Part shown: positions 23,961 to 31,959 of the stretch, in pieces
Numbering within the stretch: the stretch's first letter is position 1
Layout of the letters: each line of letters starts with the position of its first letter
From: Pelagibacterium limicola
GTDB taxonomy: Bacteria; Pseudomonadota; Alphaproteobacteria; Rhizobiales; Devosiaceae
Direction: 5' to 3'
Assembly (NCBI RefSeq): GCF_015694405.1
Contig: NZ_JADQDB010000003.1
Coordinates: 434,001-498,000 of the forward strand
DNA length: 64,000 bases
Program-made: the position numbers and the translations under genes
The notes under the pieces: model-generated
What the model was told of the DNA's origin: nothing
Seen by the model: only the letters and a program-made list of their open reading frames with translations
Database searches by the model: none

Positions 23961-24599
23961 ATGAGCAAGCACTGGCTGGCGTCGGCGGTCGCGATCGCGG
24001 GCCTTCTGGCGGTTGCGCCTGCAGGCGCGCAACAGACTTCGCCCGAGCGGTGTGCGCTCATCGGCCCGGCCACCGAGCGGCTAGCCTGTTATGACAGCCT
24101 GTTCCGCTCCGACGAATTCACAGGCGAGGGCGAGGAGGACACGCCTCAACAGGGCATGTGGGCCAGCGGTGTCGAGGTTTCACAGATCGAGGGGACCGAG
24201 CGGCCCTTCGCTACCCTGCAGTCCGAGCAGCTTATCCCCGCCCTGCCCCGTGGCCGCGCGCCGGCGCGCATGACGATCATGTGCCTCGACGGCACGACCG
24301 TTGTGCAGTTCGGCTTTGCGGGATATCCGCTTGGCACGCCGACCTCGAACAGCGGCATTCTCACTATCCAGTTCGACCGGCTGCCCGGACGCAGCCAGTC
24401 GCTGCAACTGAGCGCCGACCGCACAGCGCTCGGGTTTTTCTCAACCAACGACGCGATGAATTTCCTCGACCAGCTCTTGCAGGCCCAGCGCCTCTTGGTC
24501 CGCGCGCAGCCCCAGGGCCAGCGCTCTGCCACCGTCAGCTTCCAGCTCGAGGGGATCGAGCAGGCGCTGGTGCCGGTGCGCGAGGCCTGCGGGTGGTAG
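23961..24599 (+). CDS. Exported VasI/TagO-like protein
   Basis: 212-aa periplasmic protein with a Sec signal (MSKHWLASAVAIAGLLAVAP, cleavage after AGA). The first mature segment, SPERCALIGPATERLACYDS, with its two cysteines and the RLACYD motif, is characteristic of the VasI/TagO family named from type VI secretion loci. The rest is beta-rich and ends in a lone Cys (REACGW), giving a likely disulfide. No type VI secretion gene is in the window, so the name should not be taken as function; many isolated homologues exist in alphaproteobacteria. The start ATG 23961 has GGGGAG ten bases upstream. Confidence 0.65.
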   Translation: MSKHWLASAVAIAGLLAVAPAGAQQTSPERCALIGPATERLACYDSLFRSDEFTGEGEEDTPQQGMWASGVEVSQIEGTERPFATLQSEQLIPALPRGRAPARMTIMCLDGTTVVQFGFAGYPLGTPTSNSGILTIQFDRLPGRSQSLQLSADRTALGFFSTNDAMNFLDQLLQAQRLLVRAQPQGQRSATVSFQLEGIEQALVPVREACGW

Positions 24600-24629
24600 C
24601 GGGTCGAGACGCCCGGTCTCGGCCTTGAA

Positions 24630-24653
24630 GGTGCGGCCGCTGACGGCCGCACC
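24630..24653. terminator. Convergent hairpin between VasI-like gene and ggt
   Basis: GGTGCGGCCG (24630-24639) and CGGCCGCACC (24644-24653) form a perfect 10-bp stem with a CTGA loop, between two convergent genes. No T-run follows on either strand, so efficiency as an intrinsic terminator is doubtful. Confidence 0.55.
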
Positions 24654-24661
24654 CAGTTGTG

Positions 24662-26389
24662 TCAGCGCCCCATCACGACGCCTTCGCGCCGCTTGTCGGC
24701 GGCACCGATCAGCCCTTCATCGGTGATCCTGATGACGTGCAGGCCCGAGTTGAGGTTGACCATGGCGACCTCGTGCCCGAGCGCTTCTAGGGCCGCGGCA
24801 AGTTCCTCGGCCCCCTCGCCTTCCTCGATATTGGTCCGCCCGTTGAGATTGGTGACGTGCCGCAGGTCGATGGCGTCCTGGGGGTCCATCTCCCAATCGA
24901 GGATCGAGACGAGCGAGAGCGCGGTATAGTGGATGATCGCCGCCCCGCCGGGGCTTCCGGTCAGGAGCACCGGTTCGCCGCCCTCGAAGACGATGGTGGG
25001 CGACATGGACGAACGCGGGCGCTTGCCCGGTTCGACGCGATTGGCCACAGGCGCGCCGTTGGCCTCGGCGGCAAAGGAGAAGTCGGTCAGCTCGTTGTTG
25101 AGCAGGAAGCCGCGCGTCATGACCCGGTTGCCGAACCCGCTCTCGATGGTGGTCGTGGCCGAAACCATGTTGCCCTCGCCGTCGACGATGACGAAATGCG
25201 AAGTCCCCGCACGCGGGCGTTCGCTATCGGATGCCAGCGCCTGATCCCAGCCCGGCGGTGTGCCTGGGGCGGCGACGCCCATCGAGGTTTCGAGATCGAT
25301 GAGGCTGGCGCGTTCGGCGAGATAATCGCGGTCAAGCAGCCCCTCGGGCACGTCCACGAAATCGCTGTCGGCGATATAGAGCCCTCGATCCGCGAAAGCC
25401 AGCCGCGAGGCTTCCGCAAAGAGATGCCGGAACTGGACGCCCTCGCCCATCTCCGCGACATCGAACTGCTCGAGAAAGCCCATGATCTGCCCGACCGTCA
25501 GGGCGCCCGAACTCGGCGGCCCCATGCCGCATACTTCGTAAGTCCGGTACATGAAGCAGACCGGCTCGCGCGTCACCACCTCATAGGCGGCGAAGTCCTC
25601 CATCGTCAGCATGCCCGGATTGATGTTGGTCGCGAGCGCGGCAACGATGTCCTCGGCGATCTCCCCGGTATAGAACGGCGCAGCGCCCTCGGCGGCGAAC
25701 AGGCGCAGTGTTTCCGCATAATCGGGGTTGGTCAGCGTCTCGCCCTCGGCAATCGGCGTCCCGCCCGGCAGGAAGTAGTCCGCCGTGGTCACGAAGGTAT
25801 CGAGCCCCTGCGCTCCCGCGACCGCACCGGCCAGACGCTGGGTCACGGTGAAGCCGTTTTCCGCCGTCTCGACGGCCGGTTGCAGAAGATCGGCCCAGTC
25901 GAGACTGCCGTGGTCCTGATGCAGCACTTCGAGCAGCTTGGGCGTGCCGGGCACGCCGGCAGACCGGCCGCCGATAACGGCATCCATGAACGCCAACGGC
26001 TCGCCATCCTCGCCAAGCCAGTAGGTTTCGTCCGCCGCGAGCGGCGCCTTTTCACGGGCGTCGTAGCTCGTGAGCGTGCCGGTTTCTGCGTCCCAATAGA
26101 GGAGGAACGCCCCGCCGCCGAGGCCCGAGCTTTGCGGCTCGACGAGCCCGAGCATGACCTGCACCGCCACGGCGGCATCGGCGGCCGTCCCGCCGGCCTC
26201 GAGCACCGCATAGCCGGCCTCCGTCGCCAGCGGGTGGGCGCTTGCGACCATGAAGTCCTGCGCCGTGACCGACCTGCGCTCGGCAATGGCGGTCGTATCC
26301 TCAGGCTGCGGCGCTTCCTGCGCCACAGCAAGCGGCGCGAGCATCATCGCCCCCGCCAGCAGCATCACCCGCTTTGGTGAAGATAGCAT
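24662..26389 (-). CDS. ggt: Gamma-glutamyltransferase
   Basis: 575-aa periplasmic Ntn-hydrolase that cleaves glutathione and other gamma-glutamyl compounds. Residues 1-23 are a signal peptide (LLAGAMMLAPLAVA). The large subunit has the family-typical VASAHPLATEAGYAVLEAGG and SGLGGGAFLLYWD. Autoprocessing should occur before Thr396 (RAGTSHFVIVDGEGNMVSAT), the catalytic residue of the small subunit. PRSSMSPTIVFEGGEPVLLT and LTGSPGGAAIIHYTALSL complete the active site. Length and motifs are normal. It is followed on the minus strand by the convergent hairpin. Confidence 0.93.
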   Translation of the reverse strand: MLSSPKRVMLLAGAMMLAPLAVAQEAPQPEDTTAIAERRSVTAQDFMVASAHPLATEAGYAVLEAGGTAADAAVAVQVMLGLVEPQSSGLGGGAFLLYWDAETGTLTSYDAREKAPLAADETYWLGEDGEPLAFMDAVIGGRSAGVPGTPKLLEVLHQDHGSLDWADLLQPAVETAENGFTVTQRLAGAVAGAQGLDTFVTTADYFLPGGTPIAEGETLTNPDYAETLRLFAAEGAAPFYTGEIAEDIVAALATNINPGMLTMEDFAAYEVVTREPVCFMYRTYEVCGMGPPSSGALTVGQIMGFLEQFDVAEMGEGVQFRHLFAEASRLAFADRGLYIADSDFVDVPEGLLDRDYLAERASLIDLETSMGVAAPGTPPGWDQALASDSERPRAGTSHFVIVDGEGNMVSATTTIESGFGNRVMTRGFLLNNELTDFSFAAEANGAPVANRVEPGKRPRSSMSPTIVFEGGEPVLLTGSPGGAAIIHYTALSLVSILDWEMDPQDAIDLRHVTNLNGRTNIEEGEGAEELAAALEALGHEVAMVNLNSGLHVIRITDEGLIGAADKRREGVVMGR

Positions 26390-26465
26390 GATATCCTCCT
26401 TGAGAAGATGACGCGTCCCGAGGGGATGTTAGAGCGGCTTTTCCCTCGCGCCAACCCATTGAATT

Positions 26466-27983
26466 TCATGCAGGCGGGGCCAGAAACATCCCATAGGCCG
26501 GATTTTCCGTTTCGTCCCAATGGGCGTAGCCCAACTTGTCGAGATAGGCTTCGAACATCTCCCGCTCGCCGGGCGGCACCTGGATTCCGGCGAGCACGCG
26601 GCCATAGTCGGAGCCATGATTGCGATAGTGGAACAGCGAGATGTTCCAGTCCGCGCGCAGGCCTTCGAGGAATTTGAGCAGCGCGCCGGGCCGTTCGGGG
26701 AACTCGAAGCGATAGAGCAATTCGTCCCTCAATCCCTCGACGCGCCCGCCGACCATATAGCGGATATGGAGCTTGGCGACCTCGTTGTCGGTCATGTCGA
26801 GCACGCGATGGCCTGCGTCGCGCAGCGTCTCGATGATCGAGAGCTTTTCGGCCTGGCCGCCCTTCAGTTGTACGCCAACAAAAATCTGCGCGCTGGCGCC
26901 GGGCGCGAAGCGGTAGTTGAACTCGGTGATGGCCCTGTCGCCCAAGAGTCGGATGAAGGCGCGGTAGGCGCCGGGTTTTTCGGGGATCGTCACGGCCAAA
27001 AGCGCCTCGGCCCGCTCGCCGATCTCGGCGCGTTCGGCCACGTGCCTGAGCCGGTCGAAATTGATGTTGGCGCCTGAAAGGATAGCCGCGACAGCGCCGG
27101 GCAGGTCGAGGCTCGGGGCGTGCTTGCGCAGCCCGGCCAGTGCCACCGCGCCCGCAGGTTCGGCAATGGCGCGGGTATGGTCGAAAATGTCCTTGATCGC
27201 GGCGCATATCTCGTCGGTCGAGACCGTGACGATGCCATCGAGATACTGGCTGCACAGCCGGAAGGTTTCCTCCCCGGCCTGCCGCACCGCAACGCCATCG
27301 GCAAAGATGCCGACTTCCCTCAGCGGAACCGGTTTTCCAGCGTCCAGCGCCGCCTTCATCGAGGCTGCATCCTCGGGTTCAACCCCGAACACCCGCACAT
27401 CGGGCCGCAGGAACTTGACGAAAGTGGCAATACCCGCCGCCAGACCCCCACCGCCGACCGGCACGTATATCGCCGCCAGCGGCCCGGAATGCTGGCGGAG
27501 AATCTCGACGCCGATCGTCCCCTGCCCGGCGATCACCTCGGGATCGTCGTAAGGGTGGACGAAGACGAGGTTTTCCTTTTCGCATAGGGCCAGCGCGTGT
27601 TCGCGAGCATCGTCGAAGGCATCTCCGAAGATGACCACCTCGCCGCCCAGCCGCCGCACCGCCTCGACCTTGATCGAGGGCGTGGTGCGCGGCATGACGA
27701 TGACTGCCCGCACGCCCATGCGGGTCGCCGAATAGGCGAGCCCCTGCGCATGATTGCCGGCCGAAGCACAGATCACCCCGCGCGCTTTCTCGTCGGCGTT
27801 AAGCGTCGCGAGCTTGTTGTAGGCCCCACGAAGCTTGAACGAGAACACCGGCTGCAGGTCCTCGCGCTTGAGCAGCACCGCCCGCCCCAGCCGGTCCGAG
27901 AGTGGCCCCATTCTTTCGAGCGGGGTTTCGACGGCAACGTCGTAGACGCTCGACGAGAGTATGCGGCGGATGGTGTCCTGCAT
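26466..27983 (-). CDS. ilvA: Threonine ammonia-lyase, biosynthetic
   Basis: 505-aa PLP enzyme converting threonine to 2-oxobutanoate, the first step of isoleucine synthesis. The PLP lysine is Lys50 in PVFSFKLRGAYNKLATL, and the phosphate-binding glycine loop is VPVGGGGLAAGIATF. The C-terminal 170 residues hold two ACT-like regulatory modules (AVTIPEKPGAYRAFIRLLGD and RFEFPERPGALLKFLEGLRA), so feedback inhibition by isoleucine is expected. The two modules and the length mark the biosynthetic, allosteric form. It is not clustered with ilvD at 44652-46496 and is probably transcribed alone. Confidence 0.94.
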   Translation of the reverse strand: MQDTIRRILSSSVYDVAVETPLERMGPLSDRLGRAVLLKREDLQPVFSFKLRGAYNKLATLNADEKARGVICASAGNHAQGLAYSATRMGVRAVIVMPRTTPSIKVEAVRRLGGEVVIFGDAFDDAREHALALCEKENLVFVHPYDDPEVIAGQGTIGVEILRQHSGPLAAIYVPVGGGGLAAGIATFVKFLRPDVRVFGVEPEDAASMKAALDAGKPVPLREVGIFADGVAVRQAGEETFRLCSQYLDGIVTVSTDEICAAIKDIFDHTRAIAEPAGAVALAGLRKHAPSLDLPGAVAAILSGANINFDRLRHVAERAEIGERAEALLAVTIPEKPGAYRAFIRLLGDRAITEFNYRFAPGASAQIFVGVQLKGGQAEKLSIIETLRDAGHRVLDMTDNEVAKLHIRYMVGGRVEGLRDELLYRFEFPERPGALLKFLEGLRADWNISLFHYRNHGSDYGRVLAGIQVPPGEREMFEAYLDKLGYAHWDETENPAYGMFLAPPA

Positions 27984-28100
27984 GGTGCGACCGGATATTG
28001 AGGGCTATCGGTCGTTGATACTGCCTTGGTGGACAGAAGGAAACCTCGCACCAGTGGCATAGAGGATTTGGCCGTTTGACGTACCAGTCTCCCTTCCTCT

Positions 28101-28220
28101 GTCATCACCCGGCTCGACCGGGTGATCCAGCAGCGCGCTGTCCAGCGCGCGGGATGCACACTCAGCCCAGAGCGTGGCGCAACCATCGTTCGGGATCACC
28201 CGGACAAGCCGGGTGATTAC
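28101..28220. repeat. Palindromic intergenic element with two terminal hairpins
   Basis: Two hairpins in opposite orientation, ATCACCCGG(5)CCGGGTGAT at 28104-28126 and 28195-28217, bracket about 68 bases that include a GC-rich inner palindrome (CAGCGCGCTG). The outer 28-bp ends are inverted copies of each other. A single related hairpin occurs at 46537-46559. It has the look of a dispersed non-coding repeat family. It fills the 289-base gap between ilvA and the channel gene. Confidence 0.7.
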
Positions 28221-28272
28221 GGAAAGGGAAGCAAAGGGACGGATTGCCAGATCCCGCAAGGAGCCAGCAGGC

Positions 28273-29070
28273 TCAGCCCCTCGCCCTCGACTCCTCGCGC
28301 AGTTCGGCCACTTCGGCGCGCAGGGCCCGCACTTCGGCCAGCACCAGTTCGGTCTCCGATTGCAGCGCCTGCCGGTCGGCCTCGACGATGGATTCGTGCT
28401 CTTCCTGCATGGCCGAGACGATGACACCGATGAAAAGGTTGAGCACCGTAAAGGCCGTGCAGGCGATGAACGGCACAAAGAACATCCACGCCCAGGGATA
28501 GACCTCCATCACCGGCCGGACGATGCCCATCGACCAGCTTTCGAGCGTCATGATCTGGAACAGCGAATAGAACGATGCTCCGATCGAGCCGAACCAGTCG
28601 GGGAAGCTCGCGCCGAACAGCTTGGTCGCCATCACGGCAAACACGTAAAAGACCAGCAACAGCAGAACGATGATCGAGGCCAGACCCGGCAGGGCATTGA
28701 TCAGCCCGCCGACCACCTTGCGCAGTGACGGCACGACCGAAATCAGCCGCAACACGCGCAGGATGCGCAATGCCCGAAGCACGGTGAACGGCCCCGTCGC
28801 CGGGATCAGGGCGATGGCGACGATGGTGAAGTCGAAGATCGACCAGGGATCGCGGAAGAACCGCCACCCGAAGGTATAGAGCCGCAAGGCGATTTCGATG
28901 ACGAAGATGCCCAGGATCACCCGGTCCAGCACTTCGAGCAACCGCCCCATGACCGCCACCACCTCGGGAACCGTTTCCAGCCCCAGGGTGATCGCGTTGA
29001 CGACGATCACGGTAATGATGAACTGCTCCCAGCGCCGGGAAGTCAAAAAGATCGAAAGGCGTCCGCGCAT
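28273..29070 (-). CDS. Voltage-gated sodium channel, BacNav type
   Basis: 265-aa six-transmembrane channel subunit that should form a homotetramer. S4 carries arginines every third residue at 99, 102, 105 and 108 (TVLRALRILRVLRLISVVPS). The selectivity filter is TLESWSM at 175-181, the exact sequence I remember for NavAb-type sodium channels, so Na+ selectivity is likely. The pore helix (GASFYSLFQIM) and S6 (MFFVPFIACTAFTVLNLFIG) surround it. Residues 225-262 are a Glu/Arg/Ala-rich coiled coil, the usual BacNav C-terminal bundle. No accessory gene is linked. Physiologically such channels are linked to motility, pH and osmotic responses in marine or alkaliphilic bacteria. Confidence 0.9.
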   Translation of the reverse strand: MRGRLSIFLTSRRWEQFIITVIVVNAITLGLETVPEVVAVMGRLLEVLDRVILGIFVIEIALRLYTFGWRFFRDPWSIFDFTIVAIALIPATGPFTVLRALRILRVLRLISVVPSLRKVVGGLINALPGLASIIVLLLLVFYVFAVMATKLFGASFPDWFGSIGASFYSLFQIMTLESWSMGIVRPVMEVYPWAWMFFVPFIACTAFTVLNLFIGVIVSAMQEEHESIVEADRQALQSETELVLAEVRALRAEVAELREESRARG

Positions 29071-29155
29071 GGCAAAACCAATATTGGCAAATCGCCGTGA
29101 GGGAAATCGGATTTGCCCCGCGCGGTCAAGGGAAATAGGGGTGCCTATCCCTCGC

Positions 29156-30511
29156 TTATGCGATCAAGTGCTGCTCGCTCTGCTTCCTTGCTGATGGCTT
29201 CGGTCGAAACAGCTTCAGGCTCGCCACGTTCTTCCTAAGCCGCGGTGCCGATGCCACCCATCCTCTGAGATATTGTCCAACCTGTTCGTAAAATTCAGGA
29301 ACTGTCGCTTCGAGTTCCGTGATAAAATTCTTGCGCTGCGAAAACTTCGCTCCGAGGTCCTTGACCATCAGTGTTTCAAACGAAAGCACTACCTGGTTTG
29401 CCCGGTCGTTTGCCGCGAGGTCGGGATTATCTCTAAGAGCGCTCAGCGTATATTGGCTGTGGGCTGCACGTCCTGGCCAAAAGAGCCTGACATGCAAATT
29501 GGCGGGTGTGCTTTTTTGAAGCTGGCGCAAAAGCCAGCTCACTCTCGCCTTGGTCCCGCGCCTGTCCCCCGGCGCCTTGAGGGACATCGAAACGGTGATG
29601 CACCTTTTCTTGATATCCGCAACGACCTCAATAGGAGCCGCCGCATCGGGTACAATAAAGGTCGCCCTGAGACATTCCTCGTTTACGAGGTCGCTAATTG
29701 TGTCCTTCAGACGAGCAGCAGGATCGGCCGCATGGGCACGAGAAATTTTGGTCGATACCTCGTGGCCCAATTGCCTGCTCAGGATGAGGCTGAGGTCTCG
29801 CACTTCCTGATGCCAAGCGCCCACAATTTCCTTTGTTTCCGGCGCATTACCAACAATGCGGCCACCTGCCTGAACATTTGAAACCAAGTCAGTCCAGCCC
29901 GACGGCATTTGATCGAAACCGCGAACTCCCGCACTCGGGTGGGAGAGGAAGCGGATGAGTTCATGGAGAATAATCCGCTGGTCGGCATCCGTTACCTGTC
30001 CGTTGTTGAACAACAACGTTGCTTGAGTCAGGACAAACATCCACGACCAGTGGAATATCGCACATTTCCTGCGCGTCGAATTGGACATCACCAACGGATG
30101 ATGGGTTGGGAGCGCCGCAAATTGATTGGAAAGCGTGATCAGGGCATCGACACCATTTTGCTTTGCGATATCGGTATAGGACTCCACCTGATCGTTTGTC
30201 AGTTCGGAGTTACCGACTTTAGCCTCCACCAGGGCCGTCCATTGGGCAGAACTCCCTTTCAGGATAATCAGCCCGTCCGGTCTCGATTGCTTGTCGCCGC
30301 TCTTTTTCAGAACGACTTCGGTGTACGTTTCGATTTTCGTGCGTGCTCCGATCCGTTGCCCGATCGAAGTGAACATTGCAGCCCGGAATTCCTCGATGTT
30401 TTCCAAGCATGACAGGAAAATCGATAGGGTCCGTCCTTCTTTAGAATTCTCCGCAAGTACAGGAAATAGTCTTGATCGTTCACCGCGCGCTAAAATAGCC
30501 GGAAGTTCCAT
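29156..30511 (-). CDS. PD-(D/E)XK nuclease-like protein of unknown role
   Basis: 451-aa protein starting at ATG 30511, preceded by GGGGGAG. An in-frame start 39 codons upstream is unlikely. A PD-(D/E)XK-type core is visible: Asp79 in SRPDGLIILKGSS and Glu96-x-Lys98 in WTALVEAKVGNSELTNDQVE, followed by a helix/strand unit (SYTDIAKQNGVDALITLSNQ). The remaining 300 residues are helical and charged without a recognisable domain. It is AT-richer than its neighbours (one sequence line counted at 50 per cent G+C) and stands alone between the channel and LCCL genes, which suggests horizontal gain. Similar stand-alone proteins occur in many bacteria, often near defence loci; nuclease activity and any defence role are inference. 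Confidence 0.7.
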   Translation of the reverse strand: MELPAILARGERSRLFPVLAENSKEGRTLSIFLSCLENIEEFRAAMFTSIGQRIGARTKIETYTEVVLKKSGDKQSRPDGLIILKGSSAQWTALVEAKVGNSELTNDQVESYTDIAKQNGVDALITLSNQFAALPTHHPLVMSNSTRRKCAIFHWSWMFVLTQATLLFNNGQVTDADQRIILHELIRFLSHPSAGVRGFDQMPSGWTDLVSNVQAGGRIVGNAPETKEIVGAWHQEVRDLSLILSRQLGHEVSTKISRAHAADPAARLKDTISDLVNEECLRATFIVPDAAAPIEVVADIKKRCITVSMSLKAPGDRRGTKARVSWLLRQLQKSTPANLHVRLFWPGRAAHSQYTLSALRDNPDLAANDRANQVVLSFETLMVKDLGAKFSQRKNFITELEATVPEFYEQVGQYLRGWVASAPRLRKNVASLKLFRPKPSARKQSEQHLIA

Positions 30512-30624
30512 GCCGCTCCCCCAGTTGCCGACAAGGATAATCGAGGTACTCTCCCGCGAGAATGCCCGACAATCAACATAAATTTGCTGACTACTTAAAT
30601 TCCCCCGACCGAGAAGCCCTCCCC

Positions 30625-31272
30625 TCAATTCCCGTCGAAAATGAAACTCGCATTGAAGCCGTCCGAGTCGAGGGTCAGAACGTTGTTGCGGGTCGAACCG
30701 GTGTAGCGGTCCAGCCCCCTCACCGCGATCACCGTCACGAGTTGTTCATCGCCGGTGACGACGCCGGCATGGGTCGCTGCCGCGCATACATCGCTGATGG
30801 CCGCATAGGGACCCGATCCCCAAACCAGTCCGCTGGTTTTCCTGTCGCACCGGCAGGTCATGATTTCCACCTTGGGGGGCAAGGGGGTGCAGTATTCGGG
30901 GCCGCTGGTTGGAACTTTCACGAATGTGTAGCTCGAATGATAGACCGCCCAGTCCGATGTCTGGACGTCGTTCTGCATCGTTCCTTCGTAGGCCCGCTGG
31001 CCCGGGCGGCGGTCGAGATTAACGACGCCGCCGGCGGCACCGATCACGCCGGCATGTCGGGCGGCCGTGCAGATGTCGCTGTCGGCGGTATAGGGGTTCG
31101 AACCCCAGACCGGACCCGGAGTGGCATCGGCCGGGCACAGGCAGGTGTGGCGCGGGTTTTGCATCGGGTAGCTCCCGCAGGCTTCCGGCACCTGTCCCAT
31201 AGCCGCGCCAATCAGACCCAACGCCAAAAGTGCCGCGAGCGCCCCGGCCCGCACCAATCGTGAAAGCAACAT
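30625..31272 (-). CDS. Secreted protein with two LCCL domains
   Basis: 215-aa exported protein starting at ATG 31272 (MLLSRLVRAGALAALLALGL signal, cleavage about residue 26). Two repeats follow. Each has VWGSxPYxAxSDxCxAAxHAGV near its start and an Asn/Thr-rich close (YEGTMQNDVQTSDWAVYHSS; YTGSTRNNVLTLDSDGFNAS), the pattern of the LCCL fold. Each repeat has Cys residues suitable for disulfides (TCLCPAD, TCRCDRK). LCCL domains bind polysaccharide or lipid A-like ligands in eukaryotic proteins and are common in secreted bacterial proteins of unknown role. Location is probably periplasmic. An upstream in-frame start at 31392 would place 40 non-signal residues first and is rejected. Confidence 0.8.
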   Translation of the reverse strand: MLLSRLVRAGALAALLALGLIGAAMGQVPEACGSYPMQNPRHTCLCPADATPGPVWGSNPYTADSDICTAARHAGVIGAAGGVVNLDRRPGQRAYEGTMQNDVQTSDWAVYHSSYTFVKVPTSGPEYCTPLPPKVEIMTCRCDRKTSGLVWGSGPYAAISDVCAAATHAGVVTGDEQLVTVIAVRGLDRYTGSTRNNVLTLDSDGFNASFIFDGN

Positions 31273-31354
31273 CGGAAATCCCCCCAAACAGCCGCGGCCG
31301 TCGGGCGATCCTACGCCTGCCATTGGCGCCCGCAAGGGGAAAATCGCATGTCGG

Positions 31355-31870
31355 TCAGTCGCGCTGCCGCGCCATCTCCACCAGTCTGGCAACCGTATTC
31401 ATGTTGCGCGAGGTTCCATCCTTCGCTGCCGGAATCCTAAGCTTGGACCGAGCCATGCCCTCGCCATAGTGGACGTAGATCTCGCGCGTCCCAAGCGCGA
31501 CTCTTTCGTCGGTCTGGTGGCTGACGTCGTCCAGCGCACCGGACGGCGGCGGGGTATCGAGGAAGATGGTGAGCACCCGGTTAGGGGCGCCGTCGGGGAA
31601 AGGGTTGTTGTCCAGCACCGCCGCCATTTCGCGCGGCGTGCGCACGATCACGCCGACCTTCTTGCCCGCATAGGCTTCCAGCCGTACTTCCAACGCCGCC
31701 TTGGCCGCCGCTGGGTCAAGTTCGGTGCCGAACACCACGTTGCCGCTGGCGATATAGGTCTGCGGATCGATGAAACCGGCGTCCCGGCACATGGCCTTGA
31801 GTTCCTCCATCGGCAGCTTGCCCGTGCCCCCGACGTTCACCGCGCGCAGCAGCCCGATGAATATCGTCAC
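31355..31870 (-). CDS. DUF1697 protein
   Basis: 171-aa protein starting at GTG 31870, which has a strong GAGGAG seven bases upstream. A longer in-frame start at 31903 adds 11 polar residues and lacks such a site. The sequence TIFIGLLRAVNVGGTGKLPM, then DPQTYIASGNVVFGTELD and RTPREMAAVLDNNPFP, is diagnostic of DUF1697. The C-terminal motif AKDGTSRNMNTVARLVEM is also conserved. The biochemical role of the family is not established to my knowledge. The gene is divergent from the ABC transporter genes at 31960. Confidence 0.85.
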   Translation of the reverse strand: MTIFIGLLRAVNVGGTGKLPMEELKAMCRDAGFIDPQTYIASGNVVFGTELDPAAAKAALEVRLEAYAGKKVGVIVRTPREMAAVLDNNPFPDGAPNRVLTIFLDTPPPSGALDDVSHQTDERVALGTREIYVHYGEGMARSKLRIPAAKDGTSRNMNTVARLVEMARQRD

Positions 31871-31959
31871 TCTTTTCTCCTCTTGCCTCGAAATTTCCAG
31901 CAAGGCTAATCTGCCTTCCGGCTGAATTCAAAGCTGAAACACAAAGGAGAATTTCGGGG

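Noticed and set aside
23961-24599. Type VI secretion locus
   Set aside because: Only a VasI/TagO-like protein is present; no sheath, Hcp, VgrG or TssM-type gene was found.
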